A stretch of 64,000 nt of DNA from Artemia franciscana (GCF_032884065.1 NC_088867.1:25312662-25376661); one strand, 5' to 3'. Positions 37,100-47,945 are shown, counted from the first letter of the stretch. The notes: generated by a model from the sequence alone, not told the origin. Numbers and translations are program-made.

Positions 37100-37617
37100 G
37101 TCAATTGCATTCTTAATTATTTATGATGTGCTTCAGAAAACCAACACGTCTCTTGGCGTAATCGAAGCAATGATCTATATCCTTTGCCATGGTTATTATG
37201 ACGGGGACTTTGAAATATCCGCAGCTCCAATTGGTTGGGCCAACCGAGTATGAAATTATTGAAATTTCTGAACTCATGTCAATGGATCATTGTATTACCT
37301 TCAGGACCTATTTCTAACTTTTTGATGACCAATATCAAAAAAGAAGAGGCAAGCTAATAGGCTTCAGAAGAAGAACCACTGACTGTGGCCTAAAAATGCT
37401 TGCAGACTACATCCCAAGACAGAAACTGCTCAGTAGACGAGCACATGATCCCGTTTGATGGACTTTCCTCATCGACGGAGAATATGCCTAACAAGTCTAG
37501 CCCTGTAGGTCTTAAAAAATTTAACTTTATCAGGTGGTTTAGGCCAATAATAGATTTCGAGATATATACTAGGGACAAAAAACCAACAACACCAAACTAA
37601 AAAACCTACAGTATTTA

Positions 37618-39318
37618 ACCCTCGCCAGAGGCGCCATTTGGGCTAAATCTTGGGGTGGGCATGAACTCCATCTGCCCCCCCCCCCGATTCACTTTGTGTC
37701 GCGTAAGAAAAATCTGGGTTTTGGCAGCACATTGATCGAATATTCTAAGTAAAAATGCATTTTCAGCACCCGTGTGGTACTTGGAAATGTACTGTAACCA
37801 AATGTGGAACTCAGCCACACTGACCTCTAAGATTAATTATAACAACGAAGAATACAATCAATGAGGTTAAGTGATTAAACTGAAAGTGGAAAATTCAACC
37901 AGACTACAGGCTGGCATTCCTCAGCGAGAAACTTTCTTATTTAAGTAAACAATACGTCCGTGAAGGTGACCTTCATTGTTATGCAGAGGGTTATAACCAA
38001 AATCTCAGGGCCCCTTCAGCAGAAGTCTTCCAGATCAAATATATTTACAAAAAGGAAAAACATAACAAGAAAAAAAAAATATAACAACATTCAAGGTAAC
38101 AAGGGGAACCGCCGAGCTTTCATCTTTGCAAAATCGTCAACAAGCTGGTTATAGTCCAAATTTTTTACTAAATTCTTCTCTGCAAATATCAAAAGGAGGT
38201 GACTGAGACGATAATCTCCTGTTGTAGACAGCAGGTAGTTTTTCACTATTTCTAGGCTAGAAAACAAACACTCATTGCTCGCTGTTGTCTCAGCAAGTGT
38301 GGCAGCAATACGAAGTACTTTAATTACTTCTGAGTAAGCCACTGGTAATGCCTGAAGATGGTCGACAATGTCTAGGAAGTTTTCCGAATTTTTATCCTCA
38401 TTGAGCAAGAAACGCTTGGCAATACCAGCTTGAGATTCGAGAAGAATGCTGTCGATATCCAGCTCGCCGTAAAGAGAAGAGAAAAGCTTGAGCAGCTCTG
38501 TGTCCATAAACTTGGTTGAGCTCGGATCCAAGGCTTCGAGCGTACTCAGCACTGGCAAGTTATCTGTGAACCTTCTGTCAAATTCGGCATGTAGACGGTC
38601 AAAAATTTTGAAGTGTTCTTGCTTCATTTCATCCGCCAAAGTAGTAGTCCAATTTCCAGATTCGATTAAATTCTTTCCTAGCGTAAAAGTTGTCACAAAT
38701 TGTTTCCGATGCTTGGTGATCTTTTGAATTCTTCAGGGTTGTCCTTTCTGACCAACAGAGGAGGGTCTAGTCGTAGGTCCATTCACAGCAGGTACTTCAA
38801 TTTCGAGTTCTGTTGCAAACTCTTTAGCCTTCTTGAAGAGCGATACAAATGAAGCATCTGAACGCAGGTCGGTGAGTTTGATTCTTGTGGCCTGAATCAG
38901 GGTGCGCGATCGAGAAATAACCAAGTCGACGGCGACGACATGGAGTTGCTGAGACAGCGATTTCGTCGCTAGCGTAATTGCTTCTATGTAGTGCAATTGG
39001 AAGATAACAAGGAACGATTCCATCAAGAAATGATAGGCCAGGAACTGACCTATTTTAGTCTATCAACTTAGAGGAATTACTGCAAATATTCAGAATTTAT
39101 AATATTTATATAATCATCTAGGAAACGGGAATTTGACAGAACTTGAGAATTAGATTATGTATCTAACCTGCTTTCAAAGTTTACAATGGTTAATAGCAAA
39201 TAGTGTTATTATTATGGCCGGCAAAGGACTCTTTTTGGTGGAAGCTTGGGCCCCCTGGAAAATCTGGGGTGGGCATTTGACCACCCCTGCCCCCCCAAAT
39301 GGCGCCTCTGACCCTCGC
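37618..39318 (-). mobile_element. hAT element, 1,685 bp, with TIRs and 8-bp TSD
   Basis: The element is 37626-39310. Its ends are perfect 17-bp inverted repeats CAGAGGCGCCATTTGGG. It is flanked by the perfect 8-bp direct repeat ACCCTCGC at 37618-37625 and 39311-39318. CAG-type ends plus an 8-bp duplication are diagnostic for hAT. G-rich subterminal sequences with GGGGTGGGCAT occur near both ends (37652 and 39266). The coding part keeps only the C-terminal half of the transposase, so this is an internally deleted copy that could only move with a helper. Confidence 0.95.
38091..39059 (-). pseudogene. hAT transposase (ZMYM1-like), N-terminally deleted
   Basis: One minus-strand frame runs from about 39059 to the stop at 38091, broken only by a TGA at 38733-38735. 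The first part (LKIGQFLAYHFLMESFLVIF ... LSQQLHVVAVDLVISRS) matches the 'LQsksvDl..A' helical region. After the TGA, FKIFDRLHAEFDRRFTDNL and the C-terminal VLRIAATLAETTASNECLFS block match the hAT dimerisation domain 'vL.i..tlP.StasaERsFS'; here proline is replaced and the ERSFS core reads ECLFS. The DDE core region is missing. A single in-frame stop in about 320 codons suggests modest age. Confidence 0.9.
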
Positions 39319-39850
39319 TGCCGCGAGGGTTAAATATTTGCTTCAATAAATTTTTCACATCGTTTACTTTGTTTGATTTGTTGATTGAGAAAGTGCTATA
39401 GGCCCTGTAACACGATAATGAAGACTACTCTTTCCATAAAAGAACTATCATACGGTTCCAAAAAGAAGAATTTTAAACACATGCCAGTGGCACTGTAACA
39501 TAAAAAAGAGATTACAAAAAATAGCAGGCATAAAATAAACCATTATTGTTTGAATCTAATTGTAAAAGGGTAGAAGAAGGAACAATTTACCACGCTGGGA
39601 GAAGAACCAACAGACTTGCTTAGAAATCTAGTGTCCCGGATGCTACCCGTTTACAATCACTTAATTAGCGGGGTTTATATAAGGGATCAATTGGTCTTAT
39701 ATTATGGCTATATAGCCAGGCAAAAAAAAGATCAGGCATTCACTTACCTGAGTACGAGATTCTGGAAGTTCTTGCCAGGTGCTAAAATCCGGGTTGCAAT
39801 AAGAGGACCCAGTGATATCGTGTACAATTCGAAGTGTTTACATTAGTGGC

Positions 39851-40875
39851 AGAAACTGCATTGAGCCGTTTCTTTGTAAACTTTGTTTAACTCATTGTTT
39901 TTATAAGTTTTTTCCTAATTAAGTGAGTTCTCTCAAGGATTGAGACCTGATGCTCCCCCACACCCCTGTATGTTCGCTACGGGGAAGGGAGGGCAGTTTT
40001 GGACACTAAATTTGAAATTCAAGAATATTTTCAATAAAAATCAGATTTTGATATTTCTGAGTCGCATAATCAAATATCGGATCTTAGCAGGATAAATAAG
40101 ATTTTCAATAAGATTTATAAATAAGATTTTCAATAAGAAAATAAGGGAAATGCAGCTTCAATAATGGTAATCATGGCAAAATTTTCAAGCTCCTCGAAAG
40201 GGAGTAATCAGATTAATATTTATCCCGTAGGAGGCCCTACTCCTTCCATCAGAGTGCAGATAAGCACGTGAACTTACTTTTCACATTCAAAGTAAACAGT
40301 AATTCTTACTGGTTCATACAACCTGAATTGGCGGATATCTTTGTAAAATACCTACGTTTTCCCTAATTTATTTAAATGCAGAGAATTTCCAGAGCTTTTG
40401 CTCTATTTTATCGTTGTAGTTTCTAATATTTATGAATTCTTTAGCAAACGCAAGCCATATCCTACATACAATGTTTTGAATTTAATGAAGTTAAGGATAT
40501 ATTCAGTGTTTCGCTATGAAAATATTGTAAAATTAAGCCATTAAATTCAAATAAAATTTAAAAACAATGCTGTACAAATCACGACTAATAAATTGTAAAA
40601 ATAAATACTAATCACGAAGTCTACGAGGCCCTGGTTCTGGGAGACTCGTGACTTCAGAACTAGAATTTCACTATTTACCTTACACTAGAACTTGATTTCT
40701 TAGGAAGTTTAAAGATTTTAACTATTTAACTTGTTCCCTTGAAATTAAAACATTTTGTACCCTGGCGATGTCTAACAATTTTGACGAAGTTCAAAGCTAC
40801 GTGAGCCTGTGATTTCCCAAAACTTCTCATCCTGTTAAGATCAACAATATTACACAACACTCTAGTGCTATTGTC
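39851..40875. other. No gene seen
   Basis: AT-rich with stops in all frames. It lies between the piggyBac relic and the first fragment of the 41-44 kb composite cluster. Confidence 0.5.
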
Positions 40876-41030
40876 ACACAGTTCGTGGTAACAAACTTAC
40901 GGAGCGACCTGGCTCAATAGTAAACGAAACCCAAAAACAGAATTTTGATACCAATAGATATAGCAAAAGAATTGAATTTTTAAGCTGATTTTAAATATTG
41001 TTTACTTAAAGTATTTGTATAGTATTAATA
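40876..41030 (-). mobile_element. Foldback-composite terminus fragment
   Basis: ACAGTTCGTGGTAACAAACT then GGAGCGACCTGGCTCAATAG and 'AAACGAAACCCAAAAACAGAATTTTGATACCAATAGAT' match the terminal-hairpin side of composites 50696 and (reversed) 32878. It fades out by about 41030. Confidence 0.8.
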
Positions 41031-41039
41031 TTGTGGGAA

Positions 41040-41340
41040 GTATGCATGCATTTTTCAGTTAAGGAGGGGAGAACAAATTTTTGGTGGGGGGACTTCGCAT
41101 TGGGAGAATTTTCCATGGACAAGGAATTTTCCAGGGGGTGAAACTTTTCAGAGGAAATTGCATACTGGGGGAAATGCCAGAGTTTCTATAGGAAATTTCT
41201 TTATATGTCTTGCTTTATCTTTACTGACTCAATTTTACGCATGGAGGTAGTAAGGGTAATTTTTCAAGGTAAATTTTCACCAGGATTGAATTGTCCAGAG
41301 AAAATTTCTGTGGGGAGGGGGATTTTTCCGCGGACGTGGG
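41040..41340. repeat. G-rich minisatellite-like tract
   Basis: Irregular repeats of a unit like GGGGGAAATTTTCCA/GGAGAATTTTCCATGG. Similar tracts, often as reverse complements, lie at 48850-48930, 49890-49980, 52615-52805 and 53860-53950, usually beside composite copies. Confidence 0.55.
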
Positions 41341-41377
41341 GCCAGATTTTCTGGCGTTTTTGAAAAACGACCAGAAA

Positions 41378-42261
41378 TTAAATAGAAAAAAACCAGTTTT
41401 TTTAAGAGTAATAGTAAAACTTAAAACGAAAAGAAATGATTAGATATACGAGGGGGTTTCCCCCTCCTTAACACTTCGCTCTTTACGCTAAAGTTTAAAT
41501 TTTGTCCCAATTCTTTAAAAACGACTCGTGAAACACGAGTCGTTTAATTAAAACAATAAGTGACTTTCTTTTAAATGCCGAAAAACTTTAGCGGGAAGAG
41601 CGAGGTGTTGAGGAGGGGGCAACCCCATTCGTTTACCTAATAATTTCTGTTCGTTTTAAGTTTTACTATTGCTCCTTACTTTCAGTTGAAAAAACTTGTT
41701 TTTTTTATTTAATCAAACAGTTCGTGGTAACGAACTGTTTGATTATGCGATTCAAAAGAATCGCATTTTAATGCTGGTTTCAAATATATAAGTTTCATCA
41801 AGTTTAGTCCTACCCATCAGAAGTTACGAGCCTGAGAAAATTTGCCCTATTTTAGAAAATAGGGGGAAACACCCCCTAAAAGTCATAGAATCTTAACTAA
41901 TCACACCATCAGATTCAGCGTATCAGAGAACCCTCCTGTACAAGTTCCAAGCTCCTACCTACAAAATTGTGGAATTTTGTATTTTTTGCCAGAAGACAAA
42001 TCACGGATACGTGTTTATTTGTTTGTTTGTTTTTTGTTTTTTTTTCCAGGGGTAATCGTATCGACCCAGTGGTCCTAGAATTTTGCGAGAGGGTTCATTC
42101 GAACGGAAATGAAAACTTCTAGTGCCCTTTTTAAGTGACCGAAAAAATTGGAGGGCACCTAGGCCCCCTCGCACGCTCATTTTTCATTGAACGCTCATTT
42201 TTCACGCTCATTTGGATCAAAATTCTGAGACAGCCATTTTATTCAGCATAGTCGAAAAACC
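41378..42261 (-). repeat. Tandem duplication unit 1 (884 bp)
   Basis: The unit contains a foldback (arms 41406-41494 and 41584-41680), the terminal palindrome (41711-41744, 15-bp perfect arms, loop GGTA) and part of the composite body in minus orientation up to GTCGAAAAACC. By eye it matches unit 2 base for base apart from a T run (8 versus 10). A perfect hairpin with 12-bp arms (AAACGACTCGTG, loop AAA) sits in the foldback loop at 41519-41545, and a 9-bp one (ATGCGATTC, loop AAAA) at 41745-41766. Confidence 0.93.
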
Positions 42262-43147
42262 TTAAATAGAAAAAAACCAGTTTTTTTAAGAGTAATAGTA
42301 AAACTTAAAACGAAAAGAAATGATTAGATATACGAGGGGGTTTCCCCCTCCTTAACACTTCGCTCTTTACGCTAAAGTTTAAATTTTGTCCCAATTCTTT
42401 AAAAACGACTCGTGAAACACGAGTCGTTTAATTAAAACAATAAGTGACTTTCTTTTAAATGCCGAAAAACTTTAGCGGGAAGAGCGAGGTGTTGAGGAGG
42501 GGGCAACCCCATTCGTTTACCTAATAATTTCTGTTCGTTTTAAGTTTTACTATTGCTCCTTACTTTCAGTTGAAAAAACTTGTTTTTTTTTTATTTAATC
42601 AAACAGTTCGTGGTAACGAACTGTTTGATTATGCGATTCAAAAGAATCGCATTTTAATGCTGGTTTCAAATATATAAGTTTCATCAAGTTTAGTCCTACC
42701 CATCAGAAGTTACGAGCCTGAGAAAATTTGCCCTATTTTAGAAAATAGGGGGAAACACCCCCTAAAAGTCATAGAATCTTAACTAATCACACCATCAGAT
42801 TCAGCGTATCAGAGAACCCTCCTGTACAAGTTCCAAGCTCCTACCTACAAAATTGTGGAATTTTGTATTTTTTGCCAGAAGACAAATCACGGATACGTGT
42901 TTATTTGTTTGTTTGTTTTTTGTTTTTTTTTCCAGGGGTAATCGTATCGACCCAGTGGTCCTAGAATTTTGCGAGAGGGTTCATTCGAACGGAAATGAAA
43001 ACTTCTAGTGCCCTTTTTAAGTGACCGAAAAAATTGGAGGGCACCTAGGCCCCCTCGCACGCTCATTTTTCATTGAACGCTCATTTTTCACGCTCATTTG
43101 GATCAAAATTCTGAGACAGCCATTTTATTCAGCATAGTCGAAAAACC
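42262..43147 (-). repeat. Tandem duplication unit 2 (886 bp)
   Basis: Same content as unit 1 at an offset of 884-886 bp: inner hairpin 42403-42429, palindrome 42597-42630, 9-bp hairpin 42631-42652. The body then continues past the duplication into 43148 with TATAACTATGTCTTTGGGGA, so unit 2 is joined to the remainder of a full composite and unit 1 is the extra copy. Confidence 0.93.
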
Positions 43148-44166
43148 TTATAACTATGTCTTTGGGGACGACTTACTCCCCCACAGTCCCCATAGGAGGG
43201 GCTGCAAGTTATAAATTTTGACCAGTGTTTGCATATAGTAATGGTTTTTGGGGAGTGTACAGACGTTTTCAGGGGTAGTTTTTGGTTGGGAGGGGGGTTG
43301 AGAAGAGTGGATATGTTGGGGGAGTTTTCCATGGAGGAATTTATCATGGGGAAAGAAGATTTCCATAAAGGGGTCGCAGTATTTTCTAGCATTATTAAAA
43401 AAAAACAATGAAAAAATAAATATGCAAAAGTATTTTCATAAAGGTTCACCTCCTCCTAATACCTCACTCTTTACGCTAAAGCATTTTTAGTAATTTCAAC
43501 TATTTATTCTACGGCCTTTGTGATTCAGGGGACAGAATTTAAGTTTAGCGTAAAGAGCGAGGTATTGACGAGTGGGTGAACCCTCTCATATACATAATAA
43601 AAACGTACGAATATAGAAGTTTTTTACGTAAGCTAATTGGTAAGTTACATATATCTTTTACTAATGAAAACGTTCGTAAAAAAACTAAAAGTTCTAGTTG
43701 CCTTTTAAAGTACCCCAAAAATTGGAGGGCAACTGGGCCTCCTCCCCCTCATTTTTTCTCAAAATCATTCGATCAAAACTATGGGAAAGCCATTGAGCCA
43801 AATAAATAAATATGCAAATTTTGCCTTAGTTATTCATCTGCGGAGAGCCGAAATCAAAACATGGATTAACTAAAAAACGTTAAGAAATTAAATAAAAAAA
43901 ATAAGTTTTTTTAACTGAAAGTAAGGAGCGACATTAAAACTTAAAACGAACAGAAATTACTTCGTATATGAAAGAGGCTGCTTCCTCATCAACGCCCCGC
44001 TCTTTACGCTAAAGTTCGACTCTTTCTCTCAACTCTTCTTTTTAAAACAGTAAAAAACCTTAGCGTAAAGAGCGGGGCGTTGATGAGGAAGCAGCCCCTT
44101 TCATATACGAAGCAATTTCTGTTCGTTTTAAGTTTTAATGTCGCTCCTTACTTTAAGTTAAAAAAA
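43148..44166 (-). mobile_element. Foldback composite II: rest of body, A, spacer, B
   Basis: The body (minus orientation: CCCACAGTCCCCATAGGAGG, GTACAGACGTTTTCAGGGG) is followed by module A (arms 43444-43483 and 43541-43600), spacer (GCGGAGAGCCGAAATCAAAA) and module B (43912-44160; a nearly complete palindrome of about 110-bp arms). The order body-A-spacer-B is the reverse arrangement to composite I. The body has a 106-codon minus-strand frame (43129-43449) with KHWSKFITCSPSYGDCGGV, alignable with frames in the copies at 32134 and 51268. Confidence 0.88.
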
Positions 44167-45030
44167 AATGTTTTTTTTTTTAAATTTAATTTAACCATAA
44201 AACAATGTGTTCTACACTTACTTGAGTTAATTGTACATCTAGCTGACATTGAGCTCATTGTGAGGTTCAAGATTGTCCAGCATGCAGCTTTCATGGTTTC
44301 AACTTCCTTCCTTCAAACAACTTCCTTCACATGACAGCACTGTGCCTCAGATTTCCCACTCTTTGGGCACTTCTGCTTATGCTTGCAGTCAGATTCTCAA
44401 TTTTTCTTTGAGTTGTGATGTGATTGGACTCTGTCGAGAGGGACAAATTTATTACTCATTATGCAAGTAGTAGCAGGCTAAAAATACCAATGGATTATTT
44501 AATTGATGAGTCAGAAAGTATTGAGCCTCGTTTTTTGTATTTACTGATGTCATAGAGCAAGGGACCTTATATTGCGTTATTCCGTTGAATGCCTACTATA
44601 GCAATTTTCTACATCAGTTTAAATGCCTACTATAGCAAGTTGTCTTTTCATTGTCCGATTCATACAGCTATTTCTTTATGCTTCTGCTTAGTCATGATTG
44701 TTCAGTTAGGTGAACAAAAAATCTTTCATCTCCTTGCATGGCGCACAGAACGTAAATTAGCAGTAAAAACAAGCTACGACAGAAGGGTATTTTAGTAAAA
44801 AGATATAAGGAAAATAAGTAAAAGATATATAAAAAGAAACCGAAGGTTATTTGTCACTACTCGTTCAGAGGAGGTACATGATCATAAATCCGATTGATTG
44901 GATTTGCAAAAGAGGGGCATTCTTCTATTGACTGTAGTTGCATAATTACCCTATCCTTGTTCATGGTGACTCAGAAGGGAGGGTTGTATCTTTCATCTAG
45001 AAACTTGGTAGCGAGAATAGCGAGGGGGTG
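44167..45030. other. No confirmed gene
   Basis: Not matched to a repeat seen here. On the minus strand, 44323-44391 reads CKHKQKCPKSGKSEAQCCHV then KEVV before a stop, faintly like the H-x3-C...C...K.V start of a TAZ zinc finger. The second half is not recognisable. Treat as unassigned. Confidence 0.35.
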
Positions 45031-45039
45031 TTAAAGGGG

Positions 45040-46320
45040 TCTAGGGTCTTGTGCCGACATACATAGTGGAAATTACGTTACTCAGTTTCAAGCAAGATGC
45101 AACATGCTGGTCGGAGAGGAGGGTGGGAGGTCTGAGGGGCTACCGACCCGTTTTATTTTTGCAGTCCTATAAATTGACAATCCTGTCATTACTCTGGCTT
45201 AAACAAGATGTGACACCTATTTCTTGAGAAAGTAGGCAGTGGGATTGGCAGGATGGCATTGGAAGGCTTTTGGCTCTCGGTACTCCTTGAAAGTGGTGTC
45301 ACTTTTCCAAACAGTCAAGCTGTAATAATTGTACTTCTCCGCTAGGAATTTGGAGATGGGAGAGTCGGAAGTAGCAATGGGTCTCTACGTACTAGCACAG
45401 ACACAGTCACTATTATTTTCTTCCTTACTGGCTCAATGTCACGAAGAAGGCTTAACGGAGATTCCCTATGAGAGTGAAAATCCCTTCGCATCTAGGCTAC
45501 ACTTACCGTGATTCTATGTGTCTTTCTATTTCTACGACACTTATAGGGATCTATTCCGATGACACACATACCCCTCTTTTCTAATGACACACATACCCTT
45601 CTAGTCCCAGTGGCTATGTGTGTGCTAGTACGTAGAGACCCATTACCACTCTCGGAGAGATGTTGAAGGGGCCGCAAGCCTACTTTGAGTCTCGAACAGG
45701 CCCGCTTTTAATGAAAACTTTCGCTTGATTCCACTTCAAAAAAGATGCAACATGACTGCCTTTCTGCCCCCCTCCTCCCTAAAAATGGTGGGGAGAATTG
45801 GGACCCACTTCATGTCTTCAGTAACACCGACTGAGCGTAACTGTATGATTCAATTATAAAAAGGCACTGCAATTCTAATTTCTTAGTAAAAGGTTTCCAA
45901 TACGGGGGGGGGGTTGAGCATTAGAAAAGCCATACACAAAAATTCGTCTTCCAGTCCAACAGGTCAAAAATGACCTTTGTGCAAACAAGGTGTAACATGT
46001 CTGCATTCTTGTTAAAAAATTTGAAGTTCGATGCGCACGGGGGGGGGGGAGGAAACTTTGAGGGGATACTAGCCCGTTTTGGTTCACTACTTATAGCGAT
46101 CAAAATTCTTGGGAGATTTCGATTCAAACAAGCTGTATAATGTCTACGTTTCTACAAATATTGGTAGTGGGAGGGACAAAAGAGGATGGGAGGGCCTGGA
46201 TTGTGGAAGGGGCTGTAGACCCATTTTATGTCTCCAACAGTATACACGGTAATGCTTGTGTTATTCAATTTTCAGCAAGGCTTAACATGCGTACTGGCTA
46301 CGGGTAGGAGGGAGATACGG
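45040..46320 (+). repeat. Degenerate repeat array with AAACAAGATGCAACATG anchor
   Basis: Versions of 'TTCAAACAAGATGTAACATGTCTGC' occur at about 45088, 45199, 45733, 45980, 46120 and 46270. They are followed by G-rich 'GGGAGGG' stretches and 'CC..TTTTATGTCT.CA..AGTA' motifs. Spacing is irregular (about 110-250 bp) and the large gap at 45220-45720 holds the inverted repeat listed next. Open frames here (45329, 46228, 45875) are compositional. Confidence 0.6.
45358..45656. repeat. Inverted repeat, arms about 45-50 bp
   Basis: GGGTCTCTACGTACTAGCAC at 45380-45399 pairs with GTGCTAGTACGTAGAGACCC near 45626-45645. The match extends on both sides (AGAGT.GG.A.T....AATGG outside, ACACA..C..CACT inside). 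The spacer has a short tandem TGACACACATACCC duplication at 45560-45600. Probably a MITE. Confidence 0.75.
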
Positions 46321-46511
46321 AGGGGTCTTTTGTCCACTATTGACTTCCTTCTGTCTTTTGCAACGGAACAGATCAGGTTTATGTCATTTTTGAACCTTAT
46401 CATGAATTGGTTCGTTTTGCGCAAAAGTTGTTTTTTTCTTGTCGTGGGGAACTTTCTAATATGCCTACTACGCAAAGGATATGCCCGCATATCTTTAGCA
46501 ATTAGCAACTC

Positions 46512-46600
46512 AAAGTAAGAAGCGACATCAAAACTTAGAATTCACAGAAATTATCCCGTATATGAGGGAGGCTGCTCCTTCTTCAATCCTTTCTCTTTAA
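46512..46600 (+). repeat. Half foldback module (B-type left arm)
   Basis: AAGTAAGAAGCGACATCAAA, ACTTAGAATTCACAGAAATT, 'CCGTATATGAGGGAGGCTGCT.CTTCTTCAA' follow the B-module left arm to the position of CTCTTTA, then the match stops. No right arm. Confidence 0.75.
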
Positions 46601-47449
46601 GCCATGGGCGCCAACAAAGCACGCCTGACTTCAGGGGGGGGGGTCAACACCAGAATAGCAGCGGTGGGTGGGGGACAAGGGGATATATTTTAGGACACAT
46701 TTTCTTAGGAATAAGTTTTTTTGAGATACATTTAGAAAAAAATCTCAAATAAAAATACTAACTAATTTTAAATGCTAAATGAAAAAAAAGTCAGCAAAAT
46801 TTTAAACGATGAGGATACCAGGCAGAAGAATCAATCCATTTATTTCATTATACAATTAATTATTATGTATTGCTAGGTATTTAATCTTGATCCGTTATGT
46901 TCAAAACTCAAGCCGAAATTACGGGGATTTTTTGGTTTCCCAAGACTAAAACAGGCGTAGACTTGTCTTTATACAATTTCCTTAGTCTTAGAATAGGCTG
47001 CAAAAAATGTAGGGATGGAAAATCAAAAACGTCTTCCAAGGGGCTATTTTAGACTTCATTCCCTTGATTTCATCCCTGGAAGCTTCATTTATCTTTCCTA
47101 AATAAATAACTTTCCATGGTCTCATAAAGCCCCTAAAGTAGGGTTTTGCCAAGACCCTGACTTTTCTAAGGGCCCATGCTCAAAACTCCTCCTCCTTGCA
47201 TAGATACCATCTTGATTTTATAATCGTTATGTAAAATATACCTTTATTCTAGCAGGAAATTTTTTCCCCTCGAAATGAAATCCCCTATATCTTCAGACAT
47301 AAAAAAACGGAATTGAAAAAGAAAAAATAAATTTAAACTTACAATCCAGGTGTCAAATTGATCCTCTTTCTGTCAATTCTCAAATTCAAATGAACAAATT
47401 GAACACGTTCAAATCAAGCTATTTATCACAAGAAAATCTTATTAAATAA
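46601..47449. other. No gene seen
   Basis: AT-rich with one G run near 46635. A possible MITE piece at 46605-46690 (ATGGGCGCCAACAAAGCACG, GGGGGGGGGTCAACACC) was not resolved. Confidence 0.4.
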
Positions 47450-47945
47450 TTCGTGGTAACAAACTGTGAGTAAGGAGTGACTAGGGTCAATATTCACCAA
47501 AACTCTAAAACCGAAATTTTGACATCAATTGATTCATTGAAAAATTTGACTTTCTATAAAAATTCTAAATATATAAAATTCTATAAGTTCATTGTTACCC
47601 ACCAAATGCTACGAGCCTGATAAAATTTGCCACATTTTTGAAAAAAGGGGGAAACGCCTCAAAAAGGGCAAGAGATCTTAGCGAAAATTATATTATTAGA
47701 TTAGTAATATTAGAGAACCGTGACGTAGAGGTTTCAACCTCTTATTTTATCTTCCCCCAAAAATGGGGGATTTTACATTGTTTCTTAGTAGAAATATACT
47801 TAATGAATGTTTATTTGATTTCGTTTTTTTTTTGTTCCCAAGGGTAACCGTATTAAATCATTGGTCTTAGTCAGGAGAGAGCTCACTTGAACGTAGATTA
47901 AAAGTTTTCGGGCCCTTTTTTAGGTGACCATAAGGATTGTGCAAC
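47450..47945 (-). mobile_element. Old foldback-composite body (minus orientation)
   Basis: AATTCGTGGTAACAAACTGT, GAGTAAGGAGTGAC, 'ACTCTAAAACCGAAATTTTGACATCAATTGAT', GCTACGAGCCTGATAAAATT and a final 'GCCCTTTTTTAGGTGACCAT' follow the terminal-hairpin side of the body in order, well diverged from the 50696 copy. Confidence 0.8.

Larger units (their letters stand above)
37100..39850 (+). pseudogene. piggyBac transposase relic, split by a hAT insertion
   Basis: Left piece (37276-37600): MSMDHCITFRTYF-stop-LFDD matches the 'MSrdRF..i.r.l.F.Dn' block. CSVDEHMIPFDG matches the catalytic 'sVDEqMipFkGr' block, with MPNKSSPVGLK and DFEIYTRDKK after it (normally 'mPnKP.kwGiK' and 'ydFeiYtGk'). Right piece (39616-39846): EPTDLLRNLV then YNHLISGVYIRDQLVLYYGY matches 'YN..MGGVDl.DqlislYr', but the glycine and aspartate of GGVD are lost. 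The DNxFTS block between is missing. Stops are frequent. The hAT at 37626-39310 separates the two pieces. The upstream boundary is approximate. Confidence 0.82.

Noticed and set aside
37276..37400. Shuffled piggyBac order (DNxFTS block before VDE)
   Set aside because: On second reading the MSMDH..FRTYF.LFDD stretch fits the N-terminal MSRDRF block, so the order is collinear.
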